Positions 27,487 through 34,783 of a stretch of 34,783 bases of DNA are shown one piece after another; the first letter of the stretch is position 1; every line of letters begins with the position of its first letter. The notes beneath the pieces were generated by a model that made no database searches, had not been told where the DNA came from, and worked only from the letters and a program-made list of their open reading frames with translations. Location: positions 1 to 34,783 of the forward strand of contig CAMWIR010000015.1 of NCBI GenBank assembly GCA_947174365.1, given 5' to 3'. The translations under genes and the position numbers were made by a program. The DNA is from an uncultured Ruminococcus sp. (GTDB lineage: Bacteria > Bacillota > Clostridia > Oscillospirales > Ruminococcaceae).

Positions 27487-28158
27487 CTATTCTTTATCCC
27501 GAGTCTCATCCTCAAAAACGCCCATGACCTCGGAAACCGTCTCCTCGCATTGCTTTATTCCGTTAAGAAACGCCGACGCACATTCGGGAAAATCCTCGGA
27601 AATGGAATTTGTGGTAATAGAGGCATTCTGCATGACCCCTTGCTTCGCCCTGTTTTCCGCACGTGATCTTTTTATCTCCATGGCAGACAGCACAAACCCA
27701 TCCGCCGCAGGACTGTTCACCGTGAAAAATCTGTAATCGTTCTTGGGATTCGCCGAATATATCAGACGGAATATCCTATAGACCGCCAAACTCAGATAGC
27801 TCCGCACATTCCCCTCCAGCTCCTTGTCGCCGCAGCGGCGAAGCAGGGAAAATATAAGCCTCTGAGAATTGTGCAGTCCCGTCAGATCGGCGTCGTTCTC
27901 ATTGTTATTGCCCTGCACCACAGGAGCAGCCGTCTCCGCCTTGCCGCCCGGCTCGGCGCACCTACCCAGCAGATAATCGCAGGAAACATTATAATAATCC
28001 GCAGTCTTAACCAGAAAATCAAGCCCGCATTCTCTTATACCCTTTTCATAGTGTGACAGCAATGCCTGAGACACGCCCAGATCGGCTGCTGCCTGCTTTT
28101 GACTGATATTGCGTTCTTTCCGCAAAAGCGTAATTATACGGGGAAAATCCGCATTCAC
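27487..28158 (-). CDS. XRE-family transcriptional regulator
   Basis: This 223-residue protein has an N-terminal Cro/C1-type helix-turn-helix at about residues 7-65: FPRIITLLRKERNISQKQAA, LGVSQALLSHYEKGIRE and the trailing DYYNVSCDYLLGR typical of XRE regulators. The remaining 150 residues (helical, about 100-160, then a Ser/Asn-rich segment) resemble nothing I recognise and may sense a ligand or dimerise. The start is GTG 28158, seven bases after GGAGGTG; the longer frame to ATG 28209 has only a weak site and would add 17 non-family residues. It has its own promoter, about 250 nt upstream. The target genes are unknown. Confidence 0.88.
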   Translation of the reverse strand: MNADFPRIITLLRKERNISQKQAAADLGVSQALLSHYEKGIRECGLDFLVKTADYYNVSCDYLLGRCAEPGGKAETAAPVVQGNNNENDADLTGLHNSQRLIFSLLRRCGDKELEGNVRSYLSLAVYRIFRLIYSANPKNDYRFFTVNSPAADGFVLSAMEIKRSRAENRAKQGVMQNASITTNSISEDFPECASAFLNGIKQCEETVSEVMGVFEDETRDKE

Positions 28159-28413
28159 AAAAGCACCTCCAGCAGTTTTTCTTTTTTGGCGCAAAAATGC
28201 GTCAGACATTGCCTCAATATTTTACATTCCGTAAACATTAATGTCGAAAACGTTTATATCAACCCGGTTTAAAAGGCTAGAGCATATTACCGTATACCTC
28301 AGTAAAAGCACCGCCTGCACTCACGCAGAACCGACACCGTACAGTATATGACCCCTCGTGCATATAAACACACAACGAAACACAGACAATATTACACTGT
28401 CTACATAATGTAT
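28159..28413 (-). other. long leader of the XRE gene
   Basis: About 250 nt lie between the promoter and the GTG start. It holds no credible gene. Two small inverted repeats are visible: TTTAC-ATTCC-GTAAA at 28221-28235, and AGACA...TGTCT at about 28383-28401 just inside the predicted transcription start. Either could be an operator for the XRE protein itself. Confidence 0.45.
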
Positions 28414-28442
28414 ATTATATAACATAACGTACAATTTGTAAA
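28414..28442 (-). promoter_or_regulatory. promoter of the XRE regulator
   Basis: On the minus strand TTTACA (28442-28437), 17-bp spacer, TATAAT (28419-28414). Confidence 0.82.
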
Positions 28443-28533
28443 GGGGTTTTTGAGTAAAAGTGCAAATAAAAAAGTAACTTTTTTGTGAACATACGTGATA
28501 ATGCACAATCACTCAACCGATTTTTATCCAAAT

Positions 28534-29808
28534 TTAGGAAATTATGCCATATTGTATCTTCATCCGCAAAATTCTTATCACATGAATATCAAGAATTTCA
28601 TCGGTAATTTCCCCATTTTCATATGCCGCTTTAAGGTCGGAGTATGCCGTTTCAAAATCGGTAACGCAAAGCAGGTCGTTGTCCGCCAGAACCGCCATAA
28701 CATAAGGCGAACCCTCTCCCGCATACTCCTTCACAGCGTCCATACCCATATCATCTGTAACAGCCACACCGTCAAATCCCAGCGTTTCCCGCAGCTCCTT
28801 GTGGATCACCGCAGATAAGGATGCAGGCACCTCCGGGTCGATCACATCATAAACAGTATGCCCTACCATAACCGCAGGCGTCTTGCCCTCAGTAGCATTT
28901 ATTCCCGCCTCAAAGGGGATATAATCACGGCCCGCAAATTCGGAAAGCTCCCTCCCGTCATGAGCCGCTCCCTTGTGGGTGTCGGTGTTCTCGCCGTAGC
29001 CTGGAAAATGCTTGAGACAGCTTGCAATCCCTGCTTTGTCCGCCACAGAGACCATAGCCCTTATTCCGTCGGCAGTGTTCTGTGCACCCTGTCCCAGAGT
29101 CCTCGGATATATGTAGCTTGTGCTGTCTGTGGAAATGTCCGCCACAGGAGCAAGATTAAAGTTGATCCCAAGAGACAGCAGCAGCCGTGCCTTTTCGCTG
29201 CCGTCGATCTCCAGCAGCTCCGTACCGCCCCTGTTGTATAAAAGCTGCGGAGAGGAAAAGGGCTCATCCCTGAACTCCCCGAACTTGCTCACCCGCACCA
29301 CCGTGCCGCCCTCTTCGTCAACCGCAATAAAGGGCGCAGCCTTGGCAGCCTTGGCGATCTCCCTTGTAAACTCCCGAACCTCTTCACGGCTTCTCTTCTC
29401 AAAATCCTCCGCATAAAGGGTGTAGCCCCCGAAGGCATACTTTTCCATTTCCTCCGCCGCATTTTCGGGACACCTTGCCAGCAGCATCTGACCTATCTTT
29501 TCCTCAGCTGTCATACCCGCTGCAATTTCCTCTGCTCTTTCCGTCTGCTTGCGGAGCACTTCCGCCGCCCTTGCAGCAGCCTTTTCCTCCTCGGAAATTT
29601 CCGTCTCCGCAAGCTCCTCGCTCTGTGCAAAATCCCTCGGATCTGCAAGAGTGCCCATTACCGCAGGAGCATTTTTGCCGATATTGGAGTCGTTTTCCAA
29701 AAAATTATTCACCTTTTCCCCCACCGCCTCGCAGCCGGAAAAAGCGGCCGTCAAAGCGCAAACCATAGGCAGCAGCACCCCCGCCGCCCGTCTCATAAAG
29801 CTCTTCAT
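28534..29808 (-). CDS. GH3 family lipoprotein, NagZ-like beta-N-acetylhexosaminidase
   Basis: This is a secreted, membrane-anchored glycoside hydrolase, probably removing N-acetylglucosamine from cell-wall fragments. From ATG 29808 it has 424 residues: a lipoprotein signal peptide (MKSFMRR, hydrophobic core, lipobox FSGC with Cys26), an acidic Glu/Ala-rich linker (about 40-100) and one GH3 TIM barrel. Catalytic marks are KHFPGYG (266-272), the Asp-His dyad in TDTH (275-278) and the nucleophile region TDDMGMDA (351-358). No second GH3 domain is present, as in NagZ. KHFPGYGEN replaces the classical KHFPGHGD. The start is uncertain because no clear ribosome binding site is visible; an ATG at 29862 is possible but has a poorer signal peptide. 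Confidence 0.87.
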   Translation of the reverse strand: MKSFMRRAAGVLLPMVCALTAAFSGCEAVGEKVNNFLENDSNIGKNAPAVMGTLADPRDFAQSEELAETEISEEEKAAARAAEVLRKQTERAEEIAAGMTAEEKIGQMLLARCPENAAEEMEKYAFGGYTLYAEDFEKRSREEVREFTREIAKAAKAAPFIAVDEEGGTVVRVSKFGEFRDEPFSSPQLLYNRGGTELLEIDGSEKARLLLSLGINFNLAPVADISTDSTSYIYPRTLGQGAQNTADGIRAMVSVADKAGIASCLKHFPGYGENTDTHKGAAHDGRELSEFAGRDYIPFEAGINATEGKTPAVMVGHTVYDVIDPEVPASLSAVIHKELRETLGFDGVAVTDDMGMDAVKEYAGEGSPYVMAVLADNDLLCVTDFETAYSDLKAAYENGEITDEILDIHVIRILRMKIQYGIIS

Positions 29809-29912
29809 TGAATTTCTTGCGCGCAAAGCAAACACAGCAAGCGCATTACACAAAGCGCACATAGCGCCTGCAGCGCCAACTGCCGCCCCCTTTCGGAATT
29901 TTTAATACTTTA

Positions 29913-29941
29913 ATTATAAACCCTTTTTTACGGAATGTCAA
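29913..29941 (-). promoter_or_regulatory. consensus promoter of the GH3 lipoprotein gene
   Basis: On the minus strand TTGACA (29941-29936), 17-bp spacer, TATAAT (29918-29913). Confidence 0.9.
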
Positions 29942-30053
29942 GTTTTTTGCCTTGAAATTTTTTATAACACGAAAAATACAGGAAAATCAAACAGCACAAG
30001 CATAATACCGAAATACTCGCCCTGAAATGCCCCGCCCCTGCCGTAACGGAATC

Positions 30054-30539
30054 TTAATCCTCCGGCACATACCTGAAGCTTAAAATAAAATCGTTAAACG
30101 ACTCTGCCGCCAAATACAACGGCAGCTCTTTAATTCCGTCATCGTGAACCAACAGATAGATCTTACCGAAATTATCGGCCTTAACTCCTATGCAAGCATA
30201 ATCTCCGCCGGGTACATCGGCAAACGGCAAAACATCATCACACCACATCTCAACAAACTCGCCGACCCTGTCAACAAAGCCACGGGAACTGTACAGATTA
30301 TCTATAAAGCAAAGTCCGCTGCCGTCAATAGCCGGACACTCCTCAATAACCGGAAACCACCAGTCGTCAGCAACATATTCATAAATGTTGGTCATCAAAA
30401 ACTCCTTTAATACATCGGGAATATTAACGCCGTATCTTTTTTCCACAGCTTCGATCTCCGATATATCAGCCCTTTCGTCCTCAAAAGGCACTTCCTTGTC
30501 AAGTATCTCATCAAGTTTTTTCATAACCTTCTCATCCAT
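30054..30539 (-). CDS. SMI1/KNR4 (SUKH) family protein
   Basis: The 161-residue protein has the SUKH-fold pattern: N-terminal helix with ISEIEAVEKRYGVNIPDVLKEFL-type motif, then IPFADVPGGDY-like LPFADVPGGDYACIGV, GKIYLLVHDDG and a final LAAESFNDFILSF. In bacteria such proteins are often immunity proteins that neutralise polymorphic nuclease toxins, but many stand alone with unknown roles. No toxin gene is adjacent in the window. CGGAGG lies upstream of the ATG at 30539. Family assignment is good; the role is inference. Confidence 0.83.
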   Translation of the reverse strand: MDEKVMKKLDEILDKEVPFEDERADISEIEAVEKRYGVNIPDVLKEFLMTNIYEYVADDWWFPVIEECPAIDGSGLCFIDNLYSSRGFVDRVGEFVEMWCDDVLPFADVPGGDYACIGVKADNFGKIYLLVHDDGIKELPLYLAAESFNDFILSFRYVPED

Positions 30540-30646
30540 AATAAAACCTCCGTATTTAATTTAAACGCAGGCAGTCCCGCCGTCCAAGACCCCAACATTT
30601 TGTTATTCTTGAAAAGTACGACCCGCCGTTAATTATTTTGTACTCA

Positions 30647-32014
30647 TCAATGCCCGTGATTTTTCTCTCCCGCCAGTATCCTGTTAATATTGAACAAAAA
30701 CAGCGTCCCCGCCGTAAGAGCGGAGGTAATATCCGAAACAGGCTCGGCAAGATATATCCCCCGAACACCCATGAACCTCGGCAGTATCAGTGCCAAAGGG
30801 ATAAGCAGTATCACCTTTCGCAGACACGCCAGAAACAGAGAGATCTTCGCCTGTCCCAGCCCCACAAAAGCACACTGGGCAGCGTTCTGTATCCCGAAAA
30901 CAGTCATTCCGCAAACGAACATGGGCATATATTCGCAAACAGCGTCCAGCAGAGCCGTTTCATCTGTGAATATCCCTCCGAATGTCCGCGGAAACGTCAT
31001 TACAAGACAGGTGAGAATGCCCATTACCGAAATGGAGGCAGCAAAGCATATCCGATAAGCAGCCCTCACCCTCTCGGGCTTTTTCGCCCCGTAGTTAAAG
31101 CTGATTATTGGCTGTACCCCTTGGTTAAAGCCTGCGCTCAGCACCGTCAGCAGCTGCATTACGCTTTGCATTATGGTCATTGAGCCCACATACAGATCTC
31201 CGCCGTATTTCTTCAGTCCGCTGTTGAACACCACATTTATAAGGCACTCGGTAAACTGCATTATAAAAGGCGAAATGCCCAATGCACATATGCTCCCAAG
31301 CAGTGCAAGGTCAATGTGCGGCTTCCCGAAGGATAACCGTATGCCGCTTTTGGCGGAACGTAAAAAGCTCACCGTCCATACAGCACTTGCCGCCTGGGAA
31401 ATGACCGTTGCAAGGGCAGCCCCCCGCACGCCCATTCCAAGAACGAATATGAAAACAGGGTCTAAGATAATGTTGGACACTGCTCCGATAAGCACTGTCA
31501 GCATAGCCGTTCCCGAACGCCCCTGACAGGTGATGAAAGGGTTCAGCCCCAAGGACATCTGCACGAACACAGTTCCCCAAAGGTAGATAAAAAGATAGCT
31601 CTCCCCATATCCCACCGTGTCCTCGCTTGCCCCGAACGCCATTAAAACAGGGTGCTTTATAATTTGCAGCACACAGGTGAGTATGGCAGAAATGCACAGC
31701 AGACTGTAAAAAGCCGTCCGGAGCATTTTCTGCGCCCGCTCCCGTTCGCCTTTCCCAAGGCTGATCGCAGCCAGCGGCGCACCTCCCGCACCCACCAGCT
31801 GGGAAAAGGCGGAAATGAGCAGAATTATAGGGAACGTTACCCCCACCCCCGTCAGCGCCTTGTCTCCCGCCTCGGGTATATGCCCGATGTAAACACGGTC
31901 AATGATATTGTACAGCAAATTTATTATCTGCGCCGTAATTGCAGGCAGAGCAAGCTTTACCACCAAAGACGGTATGGGTGCATTTCCCAGCTCTTCATCC
32001 CTTGTCTGTGACAT
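30647..32014 (-). CDS. MATE family multidrug/organic cation efflux transporter
   Basis: The 455-residue membrane protein has about twelve hydrophobic segments and MATE motifs: PIPSLVVKLALPAITAQIIN at the start, LYNIIDRVYIGH, GAGGAPLAAISLGKG, and GFNQGVQPIISFNYGA in the second half. It should export organic compounds using a Na+ or H+ gradient; the substrate cannot be read from sequence. AGAGGA precedes the ATG. It starts 21 nt after the glycosyltransferase gene and has no promoter of its own, so the two form an operon. Confidence 0.93.
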   Translation of the reverse strand: MSQTRDEELGNAPIPSLVVKLALPAITAQIINLLYNIIDRVYIGHIPEAGDKALTGVGVTFPIILLISAFSQLVGAGGAPLAAISLGKGERERAQKMLRTAFYSLLCISAILTCVLQIIKHPVLMAFGASEDTVGYGESYLFIYLWGTVFVQMSLGLNPFITCQGRSGTAMLTVLIGAVSNIILDPVFIFVLGMGVRGAALATVISQAASAVWTVSFLRSAKSGIRLSFGKPHIDLALLGSICALGISPFIMQFTECLINVVFNSGLKKYGGDLYVGSMTIMQSVMQLLTVLSAGFNQGVQPIISFNYGAKKPERVRAAYRICFAASISVMGILTCLVMTFPRTFGGIFTDETALLDAVCEYMPMFVCGMTVFGIQNAAQCAFVGLGQAKISLFLACLRKVILLIPLALILPRFMGVRGIYLAEPVSDITSALTAGTLFLFNINRILAGEKNHGH

Positions 32015-32035
32015 TTCAAAGTCCTCTTTTCATTG

Positions 32036-33019
32036 TTAAATCGCACCGTTGTTTTCCGAATCATTAACTGTATTAAGGCGTTCCTCGATAATAAACCTCG
32101 GTCTTGCCTTGGTTTCCAAATAAATCTTACCCACATATTCTCCGATAACACCCAGTGCAATAAGCTGTATCCCCCCGATAAAGCTGACCACGCAAATAGT
32201 ACTCGACCAGCCCGACACGGTTTTTCCCAAGAAGAAATCCACTATTGCCCAGATAATGAAAATAAAACTGATGATCGCCACAAGTATCCCAATGCCCGTT
32301 ATCAGGCGGATCGGCTTGATCGAAAGGCTTGTTATGCCGTCAAAAGCAAGGGCGAGCATTTTTGACAACGGATAATGGGTGTTCCCTGCCAGCCGCTCCT
32401 GCCGTTTATACTCCACTGTACCGCTTTTAAATCCCACCAGCGGGATCATTCCGCGCAGAAAAAGGTTTACCTCGTGAAAATCCGTAAATTCCTTAAGCAC
32501 ACGGTTTGAAATGAGCCTGTAATCGGCGTGGTTGTAAACCACCTCCACCCCCATCTTCATCATCAGCTTGTAAAAGCTTTCAGCCGTAAACCGCTTGAAG
32601 AATGTGTCCTTTTCCCTGCTGCTGCGAACTCCGTAAACCACCTGGCAGCCCTCGCCGAAACGGTCAAGCATTTTGTCCACAGCCTCAATATCGTCCTGCC
32701 CGTCGCAGTCCATGGAAATTGTGATATCGCATTTGTCCACAGCCTCGCAAAGCCCGGCCAGCAGGGCGTTCTGATGCCCCCTGTTGCAGCTCAGGCTGAT
32801 ACCGCTAACTATGGGGTTTTCGTCCGACAGTTTTTTTATAATATCCCAAGTGCCGTCCTTAGAGCCGTCATTTACAAAAAGCAGCCTGCTTTTTTCGCCG
32901 ACTCTGCCGGCATTTATAAGCCCCGACAATTTTTCCGTAAACATTTCGGACGTTACGGGCAGCACCTGTTCCTCATTGTAGCACGGAATGATTATCCATA
33001 AAACAGGTCTTTCGATCAT
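32036..33019 (-). CDS. family-2 glycosyltransferase, DPM1/GtrB-like, membrane anchored
   Basis: The 327-residue protein has the GT-A fold motifs PCYNEE (12-17), FVNDGSKDGT (about 48-57) and the metal-binding DCDGQDD (104-110). Two C-terminal transmembrane helices (about 230-260 and 268-295) follow. This is the polyprenyl-phosphate sugar transferase type (GtrB/DPM1), which loads a sugar on undecaprenyl phosphate at the inner face of the membrane for later transfer to wall polymers. The sugar is unknown. GGGGG lies 8 nt before the ATG. First gene of an operon with a MATE transporter. Confidence 0.92.
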   Translation of the reverse strand: MIERPVLWIIIPCYNEEQVLPVTSEMFTEKLSGLINAGRVGEKSRLLFVNDGSKDGTWDIIKKLSDENPIVSGISLSCNRGHQNALLAGLCEAVDKCDITISMDCDGQDDIEAVDKMLDRFGEGCQVVYGVRSSREKDTFFKRFTAESFYKLMMKMGVEVVYNHADYRLISNRVLKEFTDFHEVNLFLRGMIPLVGFKSGTVEYKRQERLAGNTHYPLSKMLALAFDGITSLSIKPIRLITGIGILVAIISFIFIIWAIVDFFLGKTVSGWSSTICVVSFIGGIQLIALGVIGEYVGKIYLETKARPRFIIEERLNTVNDSENNGAI

Positions 33020-33090
33020 TTTGTATTGCCCCCTTCGGATGATGTTTGTATCTGTGAAATTGCTGATTAAAGGCTTTCCCTGTTTTTTTT

Positions 33091-33119
33091 ATTATAGCAT
33101 ATATACGGAAAAATTGCAA
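33091..33119 (-). promoter_or_regulatory. promoter of the glycosyltransferase-MATE operon
   Basis: On the minus strand TTGCAA (33119-33114), 17-bp spacer, TATAAT (33096-33091). Confidence 0.88.
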
Positions 33120-33277
33120 GTATTTTAAAATTTTGCTTATGACGGAAACTCACCTCCGCTAAAAATCAAAGACGAGTCAGCGTGCCTCCGAACTTGTTCC
33201 GTATACTTCCGAAACATTTGCTATGTTAAACAGTGGCTATATTCCATAAAAATATTGTCAGCAAGCTTTGCAAGCAC
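33120..33277. other. spacer between divergent promoters
   Basis: The 324-nt gap between the glycosyltransferase and EFR1-type genes contains two divergent promoters. Between them I see only a short near-palindrome GCAAGCTTTGC at about 33261-33271 and no gene. Confidence 0.5.
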
Positions 33278-33306
33278 TTGACTTTATCCCTCAAAAAACG
33301 TATAAT
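33278..33306 (+). promoter_or_regulatory. promoter of the flavodoxin-ferredoxin gene
   Basis: TTGACT (33278-33283), 17-bp spacer, TATAAT (33301-33306). The ATG is 37 nt downstream, with AGGAGG before it. Confidence 0.9.
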
Positions 33307-33343
33307 AACATTATACCGGAAAATTACATAGGAGGACGAATTT

Positions 33344-34105
33344 ATGAACTGCTTTAAACTGGTTTTCAGCCCCACGGGAGGCACGGAAAAGGTCGCCGAA
33401 CTTCTTGTCGGAGGTTGGGCGCAGCCTGTAAAAAACATTGATCTTTCAAACGCCGCGGAAGATTTTTCAAAATATTCATTCACAGAAGAGGATCTTGTCC
33501 TGATAGCAATGCCCTCATTCGGGGGACGGCTGCCCGCAGCTGCTGCCGAGCGCCTGAGCAAAATTAAGGGAAATTCGGCAAAGTGCGTTCTTGTATGCGT
33601 TTACGGAAACCGTGCATATGAAGATACCTTGGCGGAAATGGAGGACATTGCCGAAAATTGCGGTTTTAATATAATCGCCGCAGTTTCGGCAGTGGCAGAG
33701 CATTCCATTATCCGCCAATATGCAGCGGGACGTCCCGATGAAAATGATAAAGAAACGCTTACGGCTTTCTCGAAGCGGATATTTGAAAAGCTTGATTTCC
33801 CGGATAAAACAAAACCTGCGATCCCCGGAAACCGCCCCTACAAGAAAGCAGGAGGAGCGGGACTTGTTCCCAAGGCGGATAAAAGCTGTGTAAACTGTGG
33901 AGCTTGCGCAAAGGAATGTCCTGTCGAAGCGATAAACAGGTCGGATGCGGGAAAAACCGACAAAAGCAAGTGCATTTCATGTATGAGGTGCGTCGCTCAC
34001 TGTCCGCATAATGCGAGAAAGGTCAGCGGAGCAATGGTATCTGTCGCCGCACTGGCTATAAAAAAGGCTTGCTCCGAAAGAAAAGAACCCGAGCTGTTTA
34101 TCTGA
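33344..34105 (+). CDS. EFR1-type flavodoxin-ferredoxin fusion protein
   Basis: This 253-residue cytoplasmic protein joins an N-terminal flavodoxin-like domain (FMN-loop FSPTGGTEKVAE at residues 8-19) to a two-cluster ferredoxin domain. The first 4Fe-4S set is C182, C185, C188, C192 and the second C210, C213, C216, C220, both CxxCxxCxxxCP. The layout matches the EFR1 family of anaerobes. It probably carries electrons for an unknown partner; no partner gene is next to it. AGGAGG fixes the start. Confidence 0.93.
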   Translation: MNCFKLVFSPTGGTEKVAELLVGGWAQPVKNIDLSNAAEDFSKYSFTEEDLVLIAMPSFGGRLPAAAAERLSKIKGNSAKCVLVCVYGNRAYEDTLAEMEDIAENCGFNIIAAVSAVAEHSIIRQYAAGRPDENDKETLTAFSKRIFEKLDFPDKTKPAIPGNRPYKKAGGAGLVPKADKSCVNCGACAKECPVEAINRSDAGKTDKSKCISCMRCVAHCPHNARKVSGAMVSVAALAIKKACSERKEPELFI

Positions 34106-34212
34106 ATAATGCCCGTGACAGTCGGAAGCGCTTCGTTCAAGCAGCAATTTATCCATTTCCGCACGCTTGATCTTTATCATAATAATTTCCTCCAAAGCCC
34201 TGAACCTTATAT

Positions 34213-34247
34213 AAAAAGCCCTCAAGATCCGCAAAGATCTCAAGGGC
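34213..34247 (-). terminator. terminator after tRNA-Leu
   Basis: GCCCTCAAGATC (34218-34229) and GATCTCAAGGGC (34236-34247) form a 12-bp stem with two G-U pairs in the minus-strand RNA and loop of 6 nt, then TTTTT (34217-34213). It begins 7 nt past the tRNA end. Confidence 0.92.
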
Positions 34248-34253
34248 AATAAG

Positions 34254-34337
34254 TGCGGATAATGTGACTTGAACACACACGGTATTGCTACCACTAGAAC
34301 CTGAATCTAGCGCGTCTGCCGATTCCGCCATATCCGC
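34254..34337 (-). tRNA. tRNA-Leu, anticodon CAG
   Basis: The minus strand gives an 84-nt tRNA. The acceptor is GCGGATA with TATCCGC plus discriminator A. The D stem is GCG/CGC, the anticodon stem CTAGA/TCTAG and the loop TTCAGGT, so the anticodon is CAG and it reads CUG. A long variable arm (TGGTAGCAATACCG) is typical of tRNA-Leu, and the T arm is GTGTG-TTCAAGT-CACAT. The 3' CCA is not encoded. Its own promoter and terminator flank it. Confidence 0.95.
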
Positions 34338-34358
34338 ATATCATCATTGACAAATAAT

Positions 34359-34387
34359 ATTATATCACATTATTTCGGGTTTGTCAA
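34359..34387 (-). promoter_or_regulatory. consensus promoter of tRNA-Leu
   Basis: On the minus strand TTGACA (34387-34382), 17-bp spacer, TATAAT (34364-34359), about 20 nt before the tRNA 5' end. Confidence 0.93.
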
Positions 34388-34516
34388 GAGTTTTTTCAAA
34401 AATTTTTCCAAACCCGGGAAATTTCTCGGAAGATTTTCCCACGAACAGTATCGGCGGACAGCTTCCCTCTATCATATCCGCAGTAAACACAGCCCCAAAA
34501 TCCGCCCTGCCGCCCG

Positions 34517-34783
34517 TCAATCCCCGAACTTCTTGGCATACTTGTAAAAAGCCACCTCCGTAAACGGGTCATACCATATATCGCTTGCATCTTCGTGTGT
34601 CAGGAAATACTTTGCCTCGCAGGAAACGGGAACAGCATAAGCCCCCGAAATAAACGCCTCCTCAAACGCCTGTGCAGCCTCTCCCTTTTCGGAAACATTC
34701 GCCCCCCACAGCAGCGCCGAAGCCTTGCCGGTCAAAAGCTCATCACATTTCGCCGCCTCCGCTGCCGTGCCGGCAATAGCCGC
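34517..34783 (-). CDS. unrecognised protein, C-terminal 88 residues, cut by the window edge
   Basis: The frame is open from the right edge to the stop at 34517, so this is the 3' end of a minus-strand gene. The visible 88 residues begin AAIAGTAAEAAKCDELLTGK, an Ala-rich helical stretch, and end with DIWYDPFTEVAFYKYAKKFGD, rich in aromatic residues. I do not recognise the family. The coding look (Ala/Glu-rich helix followed by an aromatic end, and a frame unbroken to the edge) supports a real gene. No terminator is obvious before the tRNA promoter. Confidence 0.65.
   Translation of the reverse strand, partial: AAIAGTAAEAAKCDELLTGKASALLWGANVSEKGEAAQAFEEAFISGAYAVPVSCEAKYFLTHEDASDIWYDPFTEVAFYKYAKKFGD

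Noticed and set aside
27129..27666. Open frames of 97-115 codons on both strands inside and beside the long palindrome
   Set aside because: They arise from the inverted-repeat sequence and antisense of the XRE gene; none has a binding site, and composition is Pro/Arg/Cys-rich.
30552..30587. Promoter-like TTGGAC-17-TTAAAT before the SUKH gene
   Set aside because: Both boxes are weak and the implied start falls inside the ribosome binding site.
30556..30768. 70-codon minus-strand frame between the SUKH gene and the MATE gene
   Set aside because: It overlaps the MATE 3' end in another frame and has no supporting start signal.

Overview
The window looks like a chromosomal segment of a low-GC Gram-positive gut bacterium of the Ruminococcus / Oscillospiraceae type. 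This rests on three things: the S10-spc-alpha ribosomal gene order with adk, map, a KOW protein and infA; strong AGGAGG-type ribosome binding sites; and sigma-A promoters that nearly all have exactly 17-bp spacers. The genus is an inference.

Left part (1-9.5 kb). The window opens inside a large flagellin gene, followed by a terminator and a FliB-type flagellin lysine methylase. Next come lepA (EF4), a small two-helix membrane protein and hemW on the plus strand. Facing them on the minus strand are a YopX-domain protein with an acidic insert and a membrane-bound EAL-domain c-di-GMP phosphodiesterase whose GGDEF half is degenerate. About 550 bp without a clear gene follow; they hold a consensus promoter, a hairpin and a possible 28-codon ORF.

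Centre (10.1-26.8 kb, minus strand). This is the complete rpsJ-to-rplQ cluster: the S10 block (S10 L3 L4 L23 L2 S19 L22 S3 L16 L29 S17), the spc block (L14 L24 L5 S14 S8 L6 L18 S5 L30 L15 secY adk map KOW infA L36) and the alpha block (S13 S11 S4 rpoA L17). One promoter lies about 300 nt upstream of rpsJ and a second sits between rpsQ and rplN, where the spc operon begins in E. coli. A strong terminator follows rplQ. The rpsJ leader contains a terminator-like hairpin. Several spacers inside the cluster are unusually long (136-296 nt) and carry inverted repeats.

Right part (26.8-34.8 kb). Immediately upstream of the ribosomal promoter lies a 505-bp imperfect palindrome, the most unusual object in the window, with a plausible promoter firing into it. 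After it come an XRE-type regulator with a long leader, a GH3 lipoprotein, a lone SMI1/KNR4 (SUKH) protein, a MATE transporter co-transcribed behind a membrane-anchored family-2 glycosyltransferase, a flavodoxin-ferredoxin (EFR1-type) protein on the plus strand, tRNA-Leu(CAG) with its own promoter and terminator, and the 3' part of an unrecognised gene running off the end. No CRISPR array, rRNA, transposase or prophage block is visible.
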